Source: JAXLVB01 sp046329195 (GTDB lineage Bacteria; Bacteroidota; Bacteroidia; Cytophagales; Spirosomataceae). From it: a DNA stretch of 64,000 nucleotides. The DNA is taken from the NCBI GenBank assembly GCA_046329195.1, contig JAXLVB010000001.1, positions 1,240,001-1,304,000 of the forward strand, in the 5' to 3' direction. Shown here in pieces: positions 8,462 through 16,814 of the stretch. Both the position numbers and the translations under genes were made by a program. Under the pieces are notes generated by a model, which saw only the letters and a list, made by a program, of their open reading frames with translations, was not told the origin of the DNA and did not search any database. How positions within the stretch are numbered: the first letter of the stretch is position 1; the number at the start of each line of letters is the position of its first letter.

Positions 8462-8986
8462 CTATTCTTCTGATTTTTCAGCTTCGTTGTCAGTCGGGGC
8501 TTCTGATGACGTTTCTTCAGTGGCTACAGGAGCAGCAACCGTAGCAGTTGCACCACCTTTGCCACCACGACGACGACCACGACGAGTTTTCTTCTTCTCA
8601 TCAGCATTGGCAGCTGCCAGCAAGCTTTCGTTGAAATCAACAAGTTCAATCAAACAAACTTCGGCGTTGTCACCAAGACGAGTACCTAATTTGATAATAC
8701 GAGTATAACCACCTGGGCGATCAGCTACTTTCTCAGCTACAATGCTAAAAAGTTCTTTGATGGCTTCTTTGTTTTGTAAGTAGGAAAATACCGTACGACG
8801 AGCGTGGGTAGTATCTTCTTTTGAGCGTGTAATGATAGGCTCTACAAATTTACGAAGTTCTTTTGCTTTGGCTAAAGTAGTCTCAATCCGCTTGTTAAGA
8901 ATAAGCGATGATGCCAAGTTGGAGAGCAACGCCGCACGGTGTGCGGTGGTTCTGCCAAGGTGATTGTCTTTTTTTCCGTGTCTCAT
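8462..8986 (-). CDS. rplQ: Ribosomal protein L17
   Basis: 50S protein near the exit tunnel. I use the start giving MRHGKKDNHLGRT, the invariant L17 N-terminus; a GTG further upstream (9064) is rejected because the added 26 residues fit no family. The core ends near residue 120. A C-terminal tail of about 50 residues follows: first basic (KKKTRRGRRRGGKGG), then Ala/Val-rich and finally acidic (SEAPTDNEAEKSEE). Last gene of the cluster, 169 nt after rpoA with a long inverted repeat between them. Confidence 0.95.
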   Translation of the reverse strand: MRHGKKDNHLGRTTAHRAALLSNLASSLILNKRIETTLAKAKELRKFVEPIITRSKEDTTHARRTVFSYLQNKEAIKELFSIVAEKVADRPGGYTRIIKLGTRLGDNAEVCLIELVDFNESLLAAANADEKKKTRRGRRRGGKGGATATVAAPVATEETSSEAPTDNEAEKSEE

Positions 8987-9082
8987 GGTGATTGTTTTTT
9001 GTAAGTTGAAAGCAACAGCATACTTGGTTGTTGCTACGGTTAAGATTGTTACCAGCAATCTCACCTATTACATTTAAGGTAC

Positions 9083-9150
9083 AAGTGTAAAGATTAAAGT
9101 GTAAAGAAGGTGAGCAACTCTTTGACCTCTACACTTTAACCTTTATACTT
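9083..9150. repeat. Long imperfect inverted repeat between rpoA and rplQ
   Basis: Two 21-nt arms (9083-9103 and 9130-9150) match at 19 of 21 positions and the mismatches can pair as G-U on one strand. The arms consist of words of the type AAAGTGTAAAG. The right arm contains, on the minus strand, AAAGGTTAAAG, a word that also occurs in two other spacers of this window. No T-run follows, so it is more likely an mRNA-processing or stability hairpin than a terminator. Confidence 0.7.
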
Positions 9151-9155
9151 AAAAA

Positions 9156-10145
9156 TTAATCTTCGTCTAAGCGGTATTTTGCAACGTCCATTCCGAAGGT
9201 GAGACCTTTTTCTTGTACAAGGTGCTCCAACTCGGTAAGAGACTTTTTGCCGAAGTTTCTGAATTTCATCATGTCCGAAATCTCTAAGCGCACCAAATCG
9301 CCCAACGAACGCACATCAGCAGACTTCAAACAGTTGTAAGCACGAACTGACAAGTCCAAATCGGCCAATGGGGTTTTGAGTAATTTGCGCATTTTGAGCA
9401 TTTCTTCATCCACCTGATGGTCTTCTTCGCCTTTAGAAGTTTCGAAGGTCATCGTCTGGTCAGAGAATAACATAAAGTGCTGAATCAAAATGTGAGCAGC
9501 GCCTTTGAGAGCCTCTTCTGGGTGAATAGAACCATCCGTCTGAACCTCAATCACCAACTTTTCGTAGTCAGTTTTTTGTTCTACCCGGGTATTCTCGATG
9601 CTGTACTTTACATTTTTGATAGGAGTGTAAATCGCATCCATCAAAATGTGACCAAACGGCGGCTCGCTATTACGAGGCTCGTCCGCTGGTACGTAGCCAC
9701 GTCCCTTTTCGATGATAATTTCTACTTCTAATTCTTTTTGATCATCCAAATGGCAGATTACCAAGTCTGGATTCAGAATTTGGAAGTAGGGTGTAAATTT
9801 CTGAATATCACCAGCTGTGAAAACCGTTTGGTTTTTCAATCGAACCGTGATTTTGTTGTCCATTACTTCAGAAACCTTCTTAAAACGAACCATCTTCAGG
9901 TTGAGGATAATCTCCGTCACGTCCTCCATCACACCCTCAATCGAAGAAAATTCGTGCAACACGCCAGGGATTTTTACACTCGTGATGGCATAACCTTCTA
10001 ACGACGAGAGCAAAATCCGACGCAACGCATTGCCAATTGTCACGCCATAGCCTTTTTCTAATGGCTTAAACTCAAATACTCCGTGAAAGTCGTCGGCTTT
10101 TTCCATGACAACTTTGTCGGGCATTTGGAATGCTAATATTGACAT
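9156..10145 (-). CDS. rpoA: RNA polymerase alpha subunit
   Basis: 329 residues, full length. N-terminal assembly domain to about 230 with GYGVTIGNALRRILLSSLEG and the KGRGYVPADE insertion region, then a linker and the C-terminal domain with LADLDLSVRAYNCLKSADVRSLGDLV and FGKKSLTELE, the helix-hairpin-helix part that touches DNA and regulators. Usual alpha-operon position between rpsD and rplQ. Confidence 0.98.
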   Translation of the reverse strand: MSILAFQMPDKVVMEKADDFHGVFEFKPLEKGYGVTIGNALRRILLSSLEGYAITSVKIPGVLHEFSSIEGVMEDVTEIILNLKMVRFKKVSEVMDNKITVRLKNQTVFTAGDIQKFTPYFQILNPDLVICHLDDQKELEVEIIIEKGRGYVPADEPRNSEPPFGHILMDAIYTPIKNVKYSIENTRVEQKTDYEKLVIEVQTDGSIHPEEALKGAAHILIQHFMLFSDQTMTFETSKGEEDHQVDEEMLKMRKLLKTPLADLDLSVRAYNCLKSADVRSLGDLVRLEISDMMKFRNFGKKSLTELEHLVQEKGLTFGMDVAKYRLDED

Positions 10146-10181
10146 ACGATTCGAGATTTGGTCAATTGTTGATTACAGGGA

Positions 10182-10272
10182 AACCGCAGAACAGGCAACG
10201 GATGATTTTGGAGGAGTTTTGTGGGCAAATCCACAACTATCATACCAAAATACGTTCTACCTATACTGCGGT
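10182..10272 (-). promoter_or_regulatory. Structured rpsD-rpoA spacer
   Basis: The 133-nt spacer holds a long-range 8-bp inverted repeat (AACCGCAG at 10182-10189 with CTGCGGTT at 10265-10272) that encloses a 6-bp hairpin (TTGTGG/CCACAA, 10219-10236). The layout suits an RNA element acting on rpoA translation or on differential expression within the alpha operon. That function is inference. Confidence 0.4.
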
Positions 10273-10278
10273 TAAATA

Positions 10279-10881
10279 TTACTTAGAGTACAATTCGACG
10301 ATGAGCTGCTCGTTGACGTTCTCTGGAATTTGGTCTCTCTCAGGGAAACTGATGAATTTACCTGTCATTTGACTTTGGTCCCACTCCAACCAGTTGAATC
10401 GCTTTGTGTTACGACCTGCCAAGCTTTCGTTGATAGCCTCAAGAGACTTCGATTTTTCACGAACACCAATCAACTGACCAGGGCGTAGTGTGTAGGATGG
10501 GATGTTTACTACGTCACCATCTACTACAATGTGCTTATGCAAAACTAATTGACGTGCTGCACGACGGGTAGGAGCAATGCCTAAACGATATACGGTGTTA
10601 TCGAGGCGGGCTTCACAAAATTTAAGTAAGTTTTCACCAGTGATACCTTCTTTAACAGCCGCACGGTGGAAAATGTTCCGGAACTGTCTTTCGAGGATAC
10701 CATACGTGTACTTTACTTTTTGCTTCTCACGAAGCTGGATAGCGTATTCCGATTGCTTTTTGCGACCTTTTCCATGCTGACCCGGGCCGTAGTTTTTACG
10801 AGACAGGGCTTTGCTGGGTCCCATAATCGGCTCGCCGAATTTGCGAGAGATTTTCGCTTTTGGACCTGTGTATCTTGCCAT
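10279..10881 (-). CDS. rpsD: Ribosomal protein S4
   Basis: 30S assembly protein, 200 residues, start at MARYTGPKAKISRKFGEP. The frame is open upstream for 30 more codons, but those residues do not belong to S4. S4 core RLDNTVYRLGIAPTRRAARQLVLHKHIVVDG is intact. S4 represses the alpha operon in E. coli; the spacers on both sides contain stem structures (7-bp AGCTTAT/ATAAGCT at 10986-11009 upstream), but no homology to the E. coli pseudoknot can be claimed. Confidence 0.98.
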   Translation of the reverse strand: MARYTGPKAKISRKFGEPIMGPSKALSRKNYGPGQHGKGRKKQSEYAIQLREKQKVKYTYGILERQFRNIFHRAAVKEGITGENLLKFCEARLDNTVYRLGIAPTRRAARQLVLHKHIVVDGDVVNIPSYTLRPGQLIGVREKSKSLEAINESLAGRNTKRFNWLEWDQSQMTGKFISFPERDQIPENVNEQLIVELYSK

Positions 10882-11024
10882 GATTTGTTTGAAATTAGGT
10901 TGCTTACTTGTTGTAAGCAAAGTTATTTTTTCTGTAAAAACCCTCAATGGAGGTAATAACCAACCTATCACTGAGCTATTGAGAAAGCTTATCGTCGAAG
11001 CAATAAGCTAAAAATAAATGCCTA

Positions 11025-11423
11025 CTATACACGACGGCGCTTTGGTGGGCGGCAACCGTTGTGTGGAAGAGGTGTAATATCTTTAATAGACACTACTTCG
11101 ATACCAGATTGCTGAATGGTACGCATAGCTGACTCACGGCCTGCGCCTGGTCCTTTGACAAACACCTCCGCTTTACGCATACCTGCTTCATGTGCTACTT
11201 GCGCACAGTTCTGAGCCGCTACCTGAGCAGCGTACGGTGTGTTCTTCTTAGAGCCTTTAAATCCCATTTTACCAGCCGATGCCCAAGAAATTACTTGGCC
11301 ATTGTTGTTGGTAATAGAGATGATAATGTTGTTAAAAGAAGCCCTGATGTGTACTTGGCCAGTGGATTCAACCACTACGACTCTTTTCTTGGCTTTATCT
11401 TTTCTTTTGTTTCCTTGCGCCAT
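11025..11423 (-). CDS. rpsK: Ribosomal protein S11
   Basis: 30S platform protein, 132 residues. Lys/Arg-rich start (MAQGNKRKDKAKKRVV), then the S11 core with ASFNNIIISITNNNGQVISWASAG, FVKGPGAGRESAMR and the C-terminal PLPHNGCRPPKRRRV. The spacer to rpsD is 143 nt, one of the largest in the cluster, so rpsD may have separate translational control. Confidence 0.98.
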   Translation of the reverse strand: MAQGNKRKDKAKKRVVVVESTGQVHIRASFNNIIISITNNNGQVISWASAGKMGFKGSKKNTPYAAQVAAQNCAQVAHEAGMRKAEVFVKGPGAGRESAMRTIQQSGIEVVSIKDITPLPHNGCRPPKRRRV

Positions 11424-11540
11424 TTTAGTAACGTTTTTGAGGTCATCAGACGACCAGACTTCGTCTCTTAGTTAAGATTAGTAATGATTTACTACAGACT
11501 AAGCAGTTAATACTACGCAGTCATAGCAGATTTAGCTCAA

Positions 11541-11918
11541 TTACTTAGTTGCTTTTTTCTTGTTTGCAACCGTCTTACGCTTACCTTTACGAGTACGAGC
11601 GTTGTTTTTGGTGCTTTGACCACGCACAGGCAAGCCTTTGCGGTGACGAAGACCTCGATAGCAACCAATGTCCATCAATCGCTTGATGCTTAATTGAACT
11701 TCTGAACGAAGTGCACCTTCCGTCTTGAATTCGTTAGCAATAATGCTACGAATGGCGCTGGCTTCTTCGTCCGTCCAATCTTTAGCTTTTTTGTCAAGAC
11801 TGATGCCGGCTTTGCTCAGAATCGTCTTAGATGTACTACGGCCAATGCCATAGATGTAAGTAAGGGCGATTTCGCCTCTTTTCTTGTCTGGAATATCAAC
11901 TCCTGCGATACGTGCCAT
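11541..11918 (-). CDS. rpsM: Ribosomal protein S13
   Basis: 30S head protein that touches the P-site tRNA and bridges to the 50S subunit. 125 residues: MARIAGVDIPDKKRGEIALTYIYGIG, then RGLRHRKGLPVRGQSTKNNART and a basic tail of lysines that contacts tRNA. Starts 6 nt after the rpmJ stop; 117 nt separate it from rpsK. Confidence 0.98.
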   Translation of the reverse strand: MARIAGVDIPDKKRGEIALTYIYGIGRSTSKTILSKAGISLDKKAKDWTDEEASAIRSIIANEFKTEGALRSEVQLSIKRLMDIGCYRGLRHRKGLPVRGQSTKNNARTRKGKRKTVANKKKATK

Positions 11919-11924
11919 GTCGAA

Positions 11925-12041
11925 TTAGCCTTGTCTTTGTTTGAACTTCGGATTTTTCTTGTTAATAACGTAAAGTTTGCCTTTCCGGCGAATCACCTTA
12001 CACTCAGCACTACGCTTTTTGATAGATGCTTTAACTTTCAT
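11925..12041 (-). CDS. rpmJ: Ribosomal protein L36, zinc-less type
   Basis: A 38-residue protein between infA and rpsM: it begins MKVKASIKKRSAECKVIRR and ends NPKFKQRQG. Of the four zinc ligands of the C+ form only the cysteine in AECK remains; the positions of the other two cysteines and the histidine hold other residues (NKKN, PKFKQ). It is therefore the C- type, consistent with the zinc-less S14 in the same cluster. Six nt before rpsM. Confidence 0.95.
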   Translation of the reverse strand: MKVKASIKKRSAECKVIRRKGKLYVINKKNPKFKQRQG

Positions 12042-12109
12042 TGTATTAATTGATGTTGAGGAGTAAGAAATAAGGTGCGGAAAACAATTCTCGTCTCACT
12101 TCTTGGCGT

Positions 12110-12328
12110 TTATTTGTACCGATATACGATGCGAGCTTTGCTCAAATCATACGGCGACATTTCTAACTTTACTCGGTCTCCAGGCAAAATCTTGATGTAA
12201 TTCATCCGCATTTTGCCTGATATGTGGGCAATTACTTCGTGCTTATTTTCGAGTTGCACTCTAAACATAGCGTTTGAGAGCGCCTCCAAAATAATCCCGT
12301 CAGTTTCTATGGAATTTTGTTTTGCCAT
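12110..12328 (-). CDS. infA: Translation initiation factor IF-1
   Basis: 72 residues, one OB-fold: GIILEALSNAMFRVQLENKHEVIAHISGKMRMNYIKILPGDRVKLEMSPYDL split over the five strands. Binds the 30S A site during initiation. Usual place between map and rpmJ, 29 nt after map. Confidence 0.97.
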   Translation of the reverse strand: MAKQNSIETDGIILEALSNAMFRVQLENKHEVIAHISGKMRMNYIKILPGDRVKLEMSPYDLSKARIVYRYK

Positions 12329-12357
12329 GTTTTCGTTTAATGCAATCAGAATTTGCT

Positions 12358-13152
12358 TCAGGCACTCACTACCATATCTTTGTTTGCCAACACTTCTTCA
12401 ATGTATTCAAAAGTGGTAAGCACATCAGCTTTTCCTTTTCGAATCGCTACGGTATGTTCGTAATGAGCTGAAGGTAGGCGATCTTGTGTTCGAATCGTCC
12501 AACCATCTTTCTCTTGAACAACTCCTTTTTTACCCAGATTAATCATAGGCTCAATCGCTATCACCATTCCTTCTTTCAGTTTTGGACCGTCTCCTCGTCT
12601 TCCAAAATTTGGCACTTCGGGTTCTTCATGTAGTTTTTTGCCCACACCATGTCCTACTAATTCCCGAACAACGGTGTATTTGAAGCTTTCTACATACGAC
12701 TGAACCGCAAATCCAATGTCTCCAATTCGTTTTCCGATTACGGCAACCTCAATGGCTTTGTTAAGCGATTCTTTTGTTCGGATGAGTAAATCTTTTACTC
12801 TGGGGGCAATTTCACCTACAGGATAGGTGTAAGCACTGTCGCTATGATACCCGTTAAGTAATACACCACAGTCTATCGAAACAATATCTCCTTCTTTTAG
12901 TTCGTATTTGCTTGGGATTCCGTGTACTACTGTTTCGTTTACCGAAATACAAAGCGAGGCGGGAAAGCCATTGTAATTTTTAAAAGAAGGGTATCCGTGA
13001 TGATCTCGTATAAATTCTTCAGCTACTTGATCTAATGTTTTAGTAGAAACACCAGGACGAATCATCTTTGCAACCTCAGCATGTGCTTTGCCGAGTAGCA
13101 CACCACTAGTACGGATGAGCTCAATTTCTTCGTCGGATTTGTAATAAATCAT
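12358..13152 (-). CDS. map: Methionine aminopeptidase, type I
   Basis: Removes the initiator methionine. 264 residues with the pita-bread metal ligands visible: two Asp in SIDCGVLLNGYHSDSAYTY, His in GHGVGKKLHEEPEVPN, Glu in VIAIEPMI, and a final Glu-containing strand (YEHTVAI). The start codon overlaps the secY stop by one base, indicating translational coupling. Confidence 0.97.
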   Translation of the reverse strand: MIYYKSDEEIELIRTSGVLLGKAHAEVAKMIRPGVSTKTLDQVAEEFIRDHHGYPSFKNYNGFPASLCISVNETVVHGIPSKYELKEGDIVSIDCGVLLNGYHSDSAYTYPVGEIAPRVKDLLIRTKESLNKAIEVAVIGKRIGDIGFAVQSYVESFKYTVVRELVGHGVGKKLHEEPEVPNFGRRGDGPKLKEGMVIAIEPMINLGKKGVVQEKDGWTIRTQDRLPSAHYEHTVAIRKGKADVLTTFEYIEEVLANKDMVVSA

Positions 13153-14477
13153 TATTCTCCGAAAGCAGAAACGTAATCGGTGCGTCCTTTTACTCTACCT
13201 GACTGCATCAAACCTTCGTAGCGACGCATTAACAGGTAACTCTCAATTTGTTGGAGCGTATCAAGTACAACACCCACTAAGATAAGTAGGGAAGTACCTC
13301 CAAAGAACTGTGTAAACTGACGAGTCACTCCAAACAAGCTTACAATAGCAGGCAAAATAGCAATAGCTGCCAACATAATACCGCCTGGTAGGGTGATACG
13401 GTCAAGTACAGTTGCAATGTAGTTTGACGTAGCTTCGCCCGGTTTTACGCCTGGGATGAATCCACCACTACGCTTCAAGTCATCTGCAATTTGCACAGGG
13501 TTAATGGCAATGGCAGTGTAGAAGAAGGTGAATACAATAATTAGTAAGGCGTAAAGCACGTTATACTGCCAAGTCGTGTAATCAGCAAAGGCTGTAGCCA
13601 CAGAGTTAGCAAAATCACTTTTGTCAGCAAACAACGAACCCAATAGGGAAGGGATAAACATCAACGCTTGTGCAAAAATGATGGGCATTACACCAGCAGA
13701 GTTTAACTTCAATGGGATGTATTGGCGCTGTCCGCCCACTACTTTGTTACCCACTACTTGCTTTGCATACTGTACAGGAATCCGACGAACGGCTTGTGTC
13801 ATAGCAACGGCTCCCAAAATCACAAAGAAGAGGGCTACCATTTCAAAAATAAACAACAGCGCACCATTTGTACCACGAGCCATGGCTTCACCAATGATGG
13901 CACCAGGAAAACGAGATACAATACCGATCATAATCAATAATGAGATACCATTACCAATACCTTTGTCGGTAATACGCTCACCCATCCACATACAGAAAAT
14001 AGTACCTGCTACCAGAATAAACACACCGTACAGCGTGAAAAACCCACGATCAATCAACAATGCTTCGGCTGGAATCTGAGTTCTCAAGTACGTAAATGCC
14101 TGAGCTGCAGTTACTGCGATAGTCAACACACGGGTAATCTGGTTTAATTTACGACGTCCAGATTCCCCATCTTTCTGCATCTTTTGGAAGTAAGGCAGGG
14201 CAATCGTAAGGAGCTGAATAGCAATAGATGCCGAAATGTAAGGCATAATACCCAATGCAAAGACAGAAGCATTCGAGAATGCCCCGCCCAAGAAGGTATC
14301 CAATAAGCCTAACAAACCGCTACCTTGGCCTTTGTTAAGTTTTGCAGCATCTACGCCGGGCAATACAATGTATGCGCCTAAACGATAGACGGCAACGAAC
14401 AATAGAGTGTTCAAGATACGAGTCCGTAACTCCTCTATTGAAAAAATGTTCTTGAAAGTTGTGATGATTTTGTTCAT
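13152..14477 (-). CDS. secY: Protein translocase subunit SecY
   Basis: Channel subunit of the Sec translocon, 441 residues, ten predicted membrane segments. Recognisable parts: GVDAAKLN in the plug region, ALGIMPYISASIAIQLL, KMQKDGESGRRKLNQITR loop, GIGNGISLLIMIGI and the C-terminal YEGLMQSGRVKGRT. Follows rplO by 55 nt; that spacer contains an imperfect hairpin (TTTCTAA at 14487-14493, TTAGAAA at 14514-14520). Confidence 0.97.
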   Translation of the reverse strand: MNKIITTFKNIFSIEELRTRILNTLLFVAVYRLGAYIVLPGVDAAKLNKGQGSGLLGLLDTFLGGAFSNASVFALGIMPYISASIAIQLLTIALPYFQKMQKDGESGRRKLNQITRVLTIAVTAAQAFTYLRTQIPAEALLIDRGFFTLYGVFILVAGTIFCMWMGERITDKGIGNGISLLIMIGIVSRFPGAIIGEAMARGTNGALLFIFEMVALFFVILGAVAMTQAVRRIPVQYAKQVVGNKVVGGQRQYIPLKLNSAGVMPIIFAQALMFIPSLLGSLFADKSDFANSVATAFADYTTWQYNVLYALLIIVFTFFYTAIAINPVQIADDLKRSGGFIPGVKPGEATSNYIATVLDRITLPGGIMLAAIAILPAIVSLFGVTRQFTQFFGGTSLLILVGVVLDTLQQIESYLLMRRYEGLMQSGRVKGRTDYVSAFGE

Positions 14478-14532
14478 TGCTTGCGCTTTCTAAACCTGTT
14501 GTTTGTCAGGGTATTAGAAAAGAAACTTTCAA

Positions 14533-14979
14533 TCAAATCTTCGTAGCTTTTCCGCCTGATTTTTCGATTGATTCAATAGCTGAAGCCGAAAAACCGTTAG
14601 CCTGAACTTCTACTGAAGCCTTTAATTCGCCTCGATTCAATATTTTTACGAGGTCGTTTTTGCCAATCAATCCGTGTGTATAAAGCAAATCACGATCTAC
14701 TACAGTTACATTAGTTTGTTCAACCAATGCTTGGATAGTATCTAAGTTGATAGCTTTGTACTCGATACGATTGAAGTTTTTAAATCCGAATTTAGGCAAA
14801 CGGCGTTGCAAAGGCATCTGACCGCCTTCAAAACCACGTTTACTGCTATAACCCGAACGAGACTGGGCACCCTTGTGACCACGAGTTGATGTACCGCCCA
14901 TTCCTGAGCCTGCACCTCTACCGATTCGTTTCTCAGAATGAGTTGAGCCCTGAGCTGGTTTTAATGAACTAAGATTCAT
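14533..14979 (-). CDS. rplO: Ribosomal protein L15
   Basis: 50S protein, 148 residues. Begins MNLSSLKPAQGSTHSEKRIGRGAGSGMGGTSTRG-type Gly/Arg-rich extension, then GFEGGQMPLQRRLPKFGF and the C-terminal KASVEVQANGFSASAIESIEK. Four nt after rpmD, before secY. Confidence 0.97.
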   Translation of the reverse strand: MNLSSLKPAQGSTHSEKRIGRGAGSGMGGTSTRGHKGAQSRSGYSSKRGFEGGQMPLQRRLPKFGFKNFNRIEYKAINLDTIQALVEQTNVTVVDRDLLYTHGLIGKNDLVKILNRGELKASVEVQANGFSASAIESIEKSGGKATKI

Positions 14980-14983
14980 TGTC

Positions 14984-15166
14984 TTATGCGATTTCTTCGA
15001 CTTTAATCAAATGATTTACTGCTCTAACCATACCAGCGATAGCAGGATTTAATTCCACTTCTACGCTGCGGTTGATTTTGCCTAAGCCTAATGCTTTGAT
15101 AGTACGCTTCTGAACTTCAGGGCGATCTATTGTGCTTTTTACCTGAGTAATTTTGACTTTCGCCAT
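14984..15166 (-). CDS. rpmD: Ribosomal protein L30
   Basis: 60-residue 50S protein with IDRPEVQKRTIKALGLGKI and RAVNHLIKVEEI. Between rpsE and rplO, 4 nt from rplO. A 5-bp GAAGC/GCTTC hairpin (15185-15199) lies in the spacer after rpsE. Confidence 0.95.
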   Translation of the reverse strand: MAKVKITQVKSTIDRPEVQKRTIKALGLGKINRSVEVELNPAIAGMVRAVNHLIKVEEIA

Positions 15167-15202
15167 TGCTTTACTTAGTTGATAGAAGCCTCAAGCTTCT
15201 TA

Positions 15203-15712
15203 TTATCCGTTGAATACTTTTGACAACTTCACACCACGTTGCATGGCTACAGAGTGAGGTGCACGCATTTTGGTCAAAGCGTCAATAGTTGCCTTAACCA
15301 CGTTGTGTGGATTTGACGAACCTTTTGACTTGGCCAATACATCGTGAATACCAGCACTTTCAAGTACGGCACGCATCGCACCACCCGCAATTACACCTGT
15401 ACCAGGGGCAGCTGGCTTGATGAGTACAAAACCGCCACTAAACTTACCTTCCATTTCGTGAGGTACTGTACGTTTTAGCAAGGGGATTTGTACTAAATTT
15501 TTCTTTGCATCCTCGATACCTTTGGCAATAGCATCTGTTACTTCGTTAGCTTTACCTAATCCATAACCTACTACGCCATGGCCGTCGCCTACTACTACGA
15601 TAGCTGAGAAGCTGAACCGGCGTCCACCTTTCACCACTTTAGCTACACGGTTTACGGCCACTACCTTTTCTTTCAGGTCTGCTTCGTTATATTTTGCAGG
15701 TCTGTTGTTCAT
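15203..15712 (-). CDS. rpsE: Ribosomal protein S5
   Basis: 30S protein for decoding accuracy, 169 residues. Double-stranded-RNA-binding N-terminal part with VNRVAKVVKGGRRFSFSAIVVVGDG and GYGLGKANEV, C-terminal part with GTGVIAGGAMRAVLESAGIHDVLAKSKGS. Only 7 nt after rplR. Confidence 0.98.
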   Translation of the reverse strand: MNNRPAKYNEADLKEKVVAVNRVAKVVKGGRRFSFSAIVVVGDGHGVVGYGLGKANEVTDAIAKGIEDAKKNLVQIPLLKRTVPHEMEGKFSGGFVLIKPAAPGTGVIAGGAMRAVLESAGIHDVLAKSKGSSNPHNVVKATIDALTKMRAPHSVAMQRGVKLSKVFNG

Positions 15713-15719
15713 TGCTTTA

Positions 15720-16067
15720 TTAGAATTTTAAGCCAGCTTCTCTGGCTCCGTCTGCTAATGCTTTAACTTTTCCGTGATACAAATAGCCATTGCGATCAAA
15801 CACAACATCAGCGATTCCTGCCGAAACTGCCTTTTCTGCCAATTTTGCGCCTGTTTGCTTAGCTATTTCTACCGTAGCGTTTTTAGAGTCAACTTCTTTT
15901 GACGAAACGCTTACTAAGGTGCGACCTGCTAAATCATCAATGATTTGAGCATAGATGGTGGTGTTTGAACGAAACACCGACAGGCGAGGTCTTGTAGAGG
16001 TACCCGACACCTTTGAGCGGATACTATATTTAATGCGCTGTCTGCGTAATTCTTTATTCGTAGCCAT
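15720..16067 (-). CDS. rplR: Ribosomal protein L18
   Basis: 5S rRNA-binding protein, 115 residues: RQRIKYSIRSKVSGTSTRPRLSVFRSN at the start and VVFDRNGYLYHGKVKALADGAREAGL at the end. The 129-nt spacer before it holds a perfect 13-bp hairpin. Confidence 0.97.
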   Translation of the reverse strand: MATNKELRRQRIKYSIRSKVSGTSTRPRLSVFRSNTTIYAQIIDDLAGRTLVSVSSKEVDSKNATVEIAKQTGAKLAEKAVSAGIADVVFDRNGYLYHGKVKALADGAREAGLKF

Positions 16068-16163
16068 GATTTTTTCTGTCGTTAGTCATCGGTTGAAGTC
16101 GGTTCGATGTAAAATTTAACGACGACTGTTGTACAGATGACTATTTTGTATTGTTGTAACAAA

Positions 16164-16192
16164 CTAATTTCCAGCAAATTGCTGGAAATTAG
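16164..16192. repeat. Perfect 13-bp hairpin between rplF and rplR
   Basis: CTAATTTCCAGCA and TGCTGGAAATTAG flank AAT. It starts 5 nt after the rplF stop in the direction of transcription. The following minus-strand bases (TTTGTTACAAC) do not form a terminator T-run, so partial termination, processing or 3'-end protection is more likely. Confidence 0.75.
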
Positions 16193-16196
16193 AGGG

Positions 16197-16757
16197 TTAT
16201 TTTTTCTTACCAGTTGCTTTACCTGCCTTACGACGGATTTGCTGACCTGTGAAGCGAATACCTTTACCTTTGTAAGGTTCAACTTTGCGAAGCGACTTGA
16301 TTTTAGCTGAGATTTGACCAATCAACTGCTTGTCAATTCCTTCTAAAATTACTTTAGGATTCTGACCTTTTTCAGTAACCGTAGCAACCTTGATTTCGTT
16401 GGGTACTTGGAAGAAAATAGCGTGTGAATAACCAAGTGTGAGTTCAAGAACATTGCCTTGGTTAACGGCTTTATAACCTACCCCTACGATTTCAAGCTCA
16501 TATTTATACCCACTGCTAACCCCCGTTACCATGTTATTGATGAGAGCACGATATAAGCCATGGAGTGCTTTATGGCGTTTTTGGTCGGTAGGGCGCTCCA
16601 CTTGTAAATCAGAGCCTTCTATTTTGACTGTGATGTCCGGGTCAACCTGTTGAGTAAGAGTTCCTTTCGGACCTTTTACAGTTACCAAGTTGTCTGAACC
16701 TACACTTACTGATACACCTGCAGGCAGGTTAATAACTTTTTTACCAATACGTGACAT
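16197..16757 (-). CDS. rplF: Ribosomal protein L6
   Basis: 50S protein at the base of the stalk, 186 residues with the two related beta-rich domains: MSRIGKKVINLPAGVSV, then GVSSGYKYELEIVGVGYKA and the C-terminal signature PYKGKGIRFTGQQIRRKAGK. Follows rpsH by 57 nt. Confidence 0.98.
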   Translation of the reverse strand: MSRIGKKVINLPAGVSVSVGSDNLVTVKGPKGTLTQQVDPDITVKIEGSDLQVERPTDQKRHKALHGLYRALINNMVTGVSSGYKYELEIVGVGYKAVNQGNVLELTLGYSHAIFFQVPNEIKVATVTEKGQNPKVILEGIDKQLIGQISAKIKSLRKVEPYKGKGIRFTGQQIRRKAGKATGKKK

Positions 16758-16786
16758 TGTTGTACAGCTTAGATGATTTCAGCTTC

Positions 16787-16809
16787 TTGGTTAGGATTAT
16801 CCTAACCAA
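16787..16809. repeat. 10-bp palindromic hairpin between rpsH and rplF
   Basis: TTGGTTAGGA and TCCTAACCAA flank the loop TTA, almost a perfect palindrome, filling the centre of the 57-nt spacer. No T-run on the minus strand. Confidence 0.7.
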
Positions 16810-16814
16810 AGTAA

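Noticed and set aside
16082..16321. 79-codon frame overlapping rplF on the same strand
   Set aside because: It is out of frame with rplF, covers the perfect hairpin and has no family resemblance.
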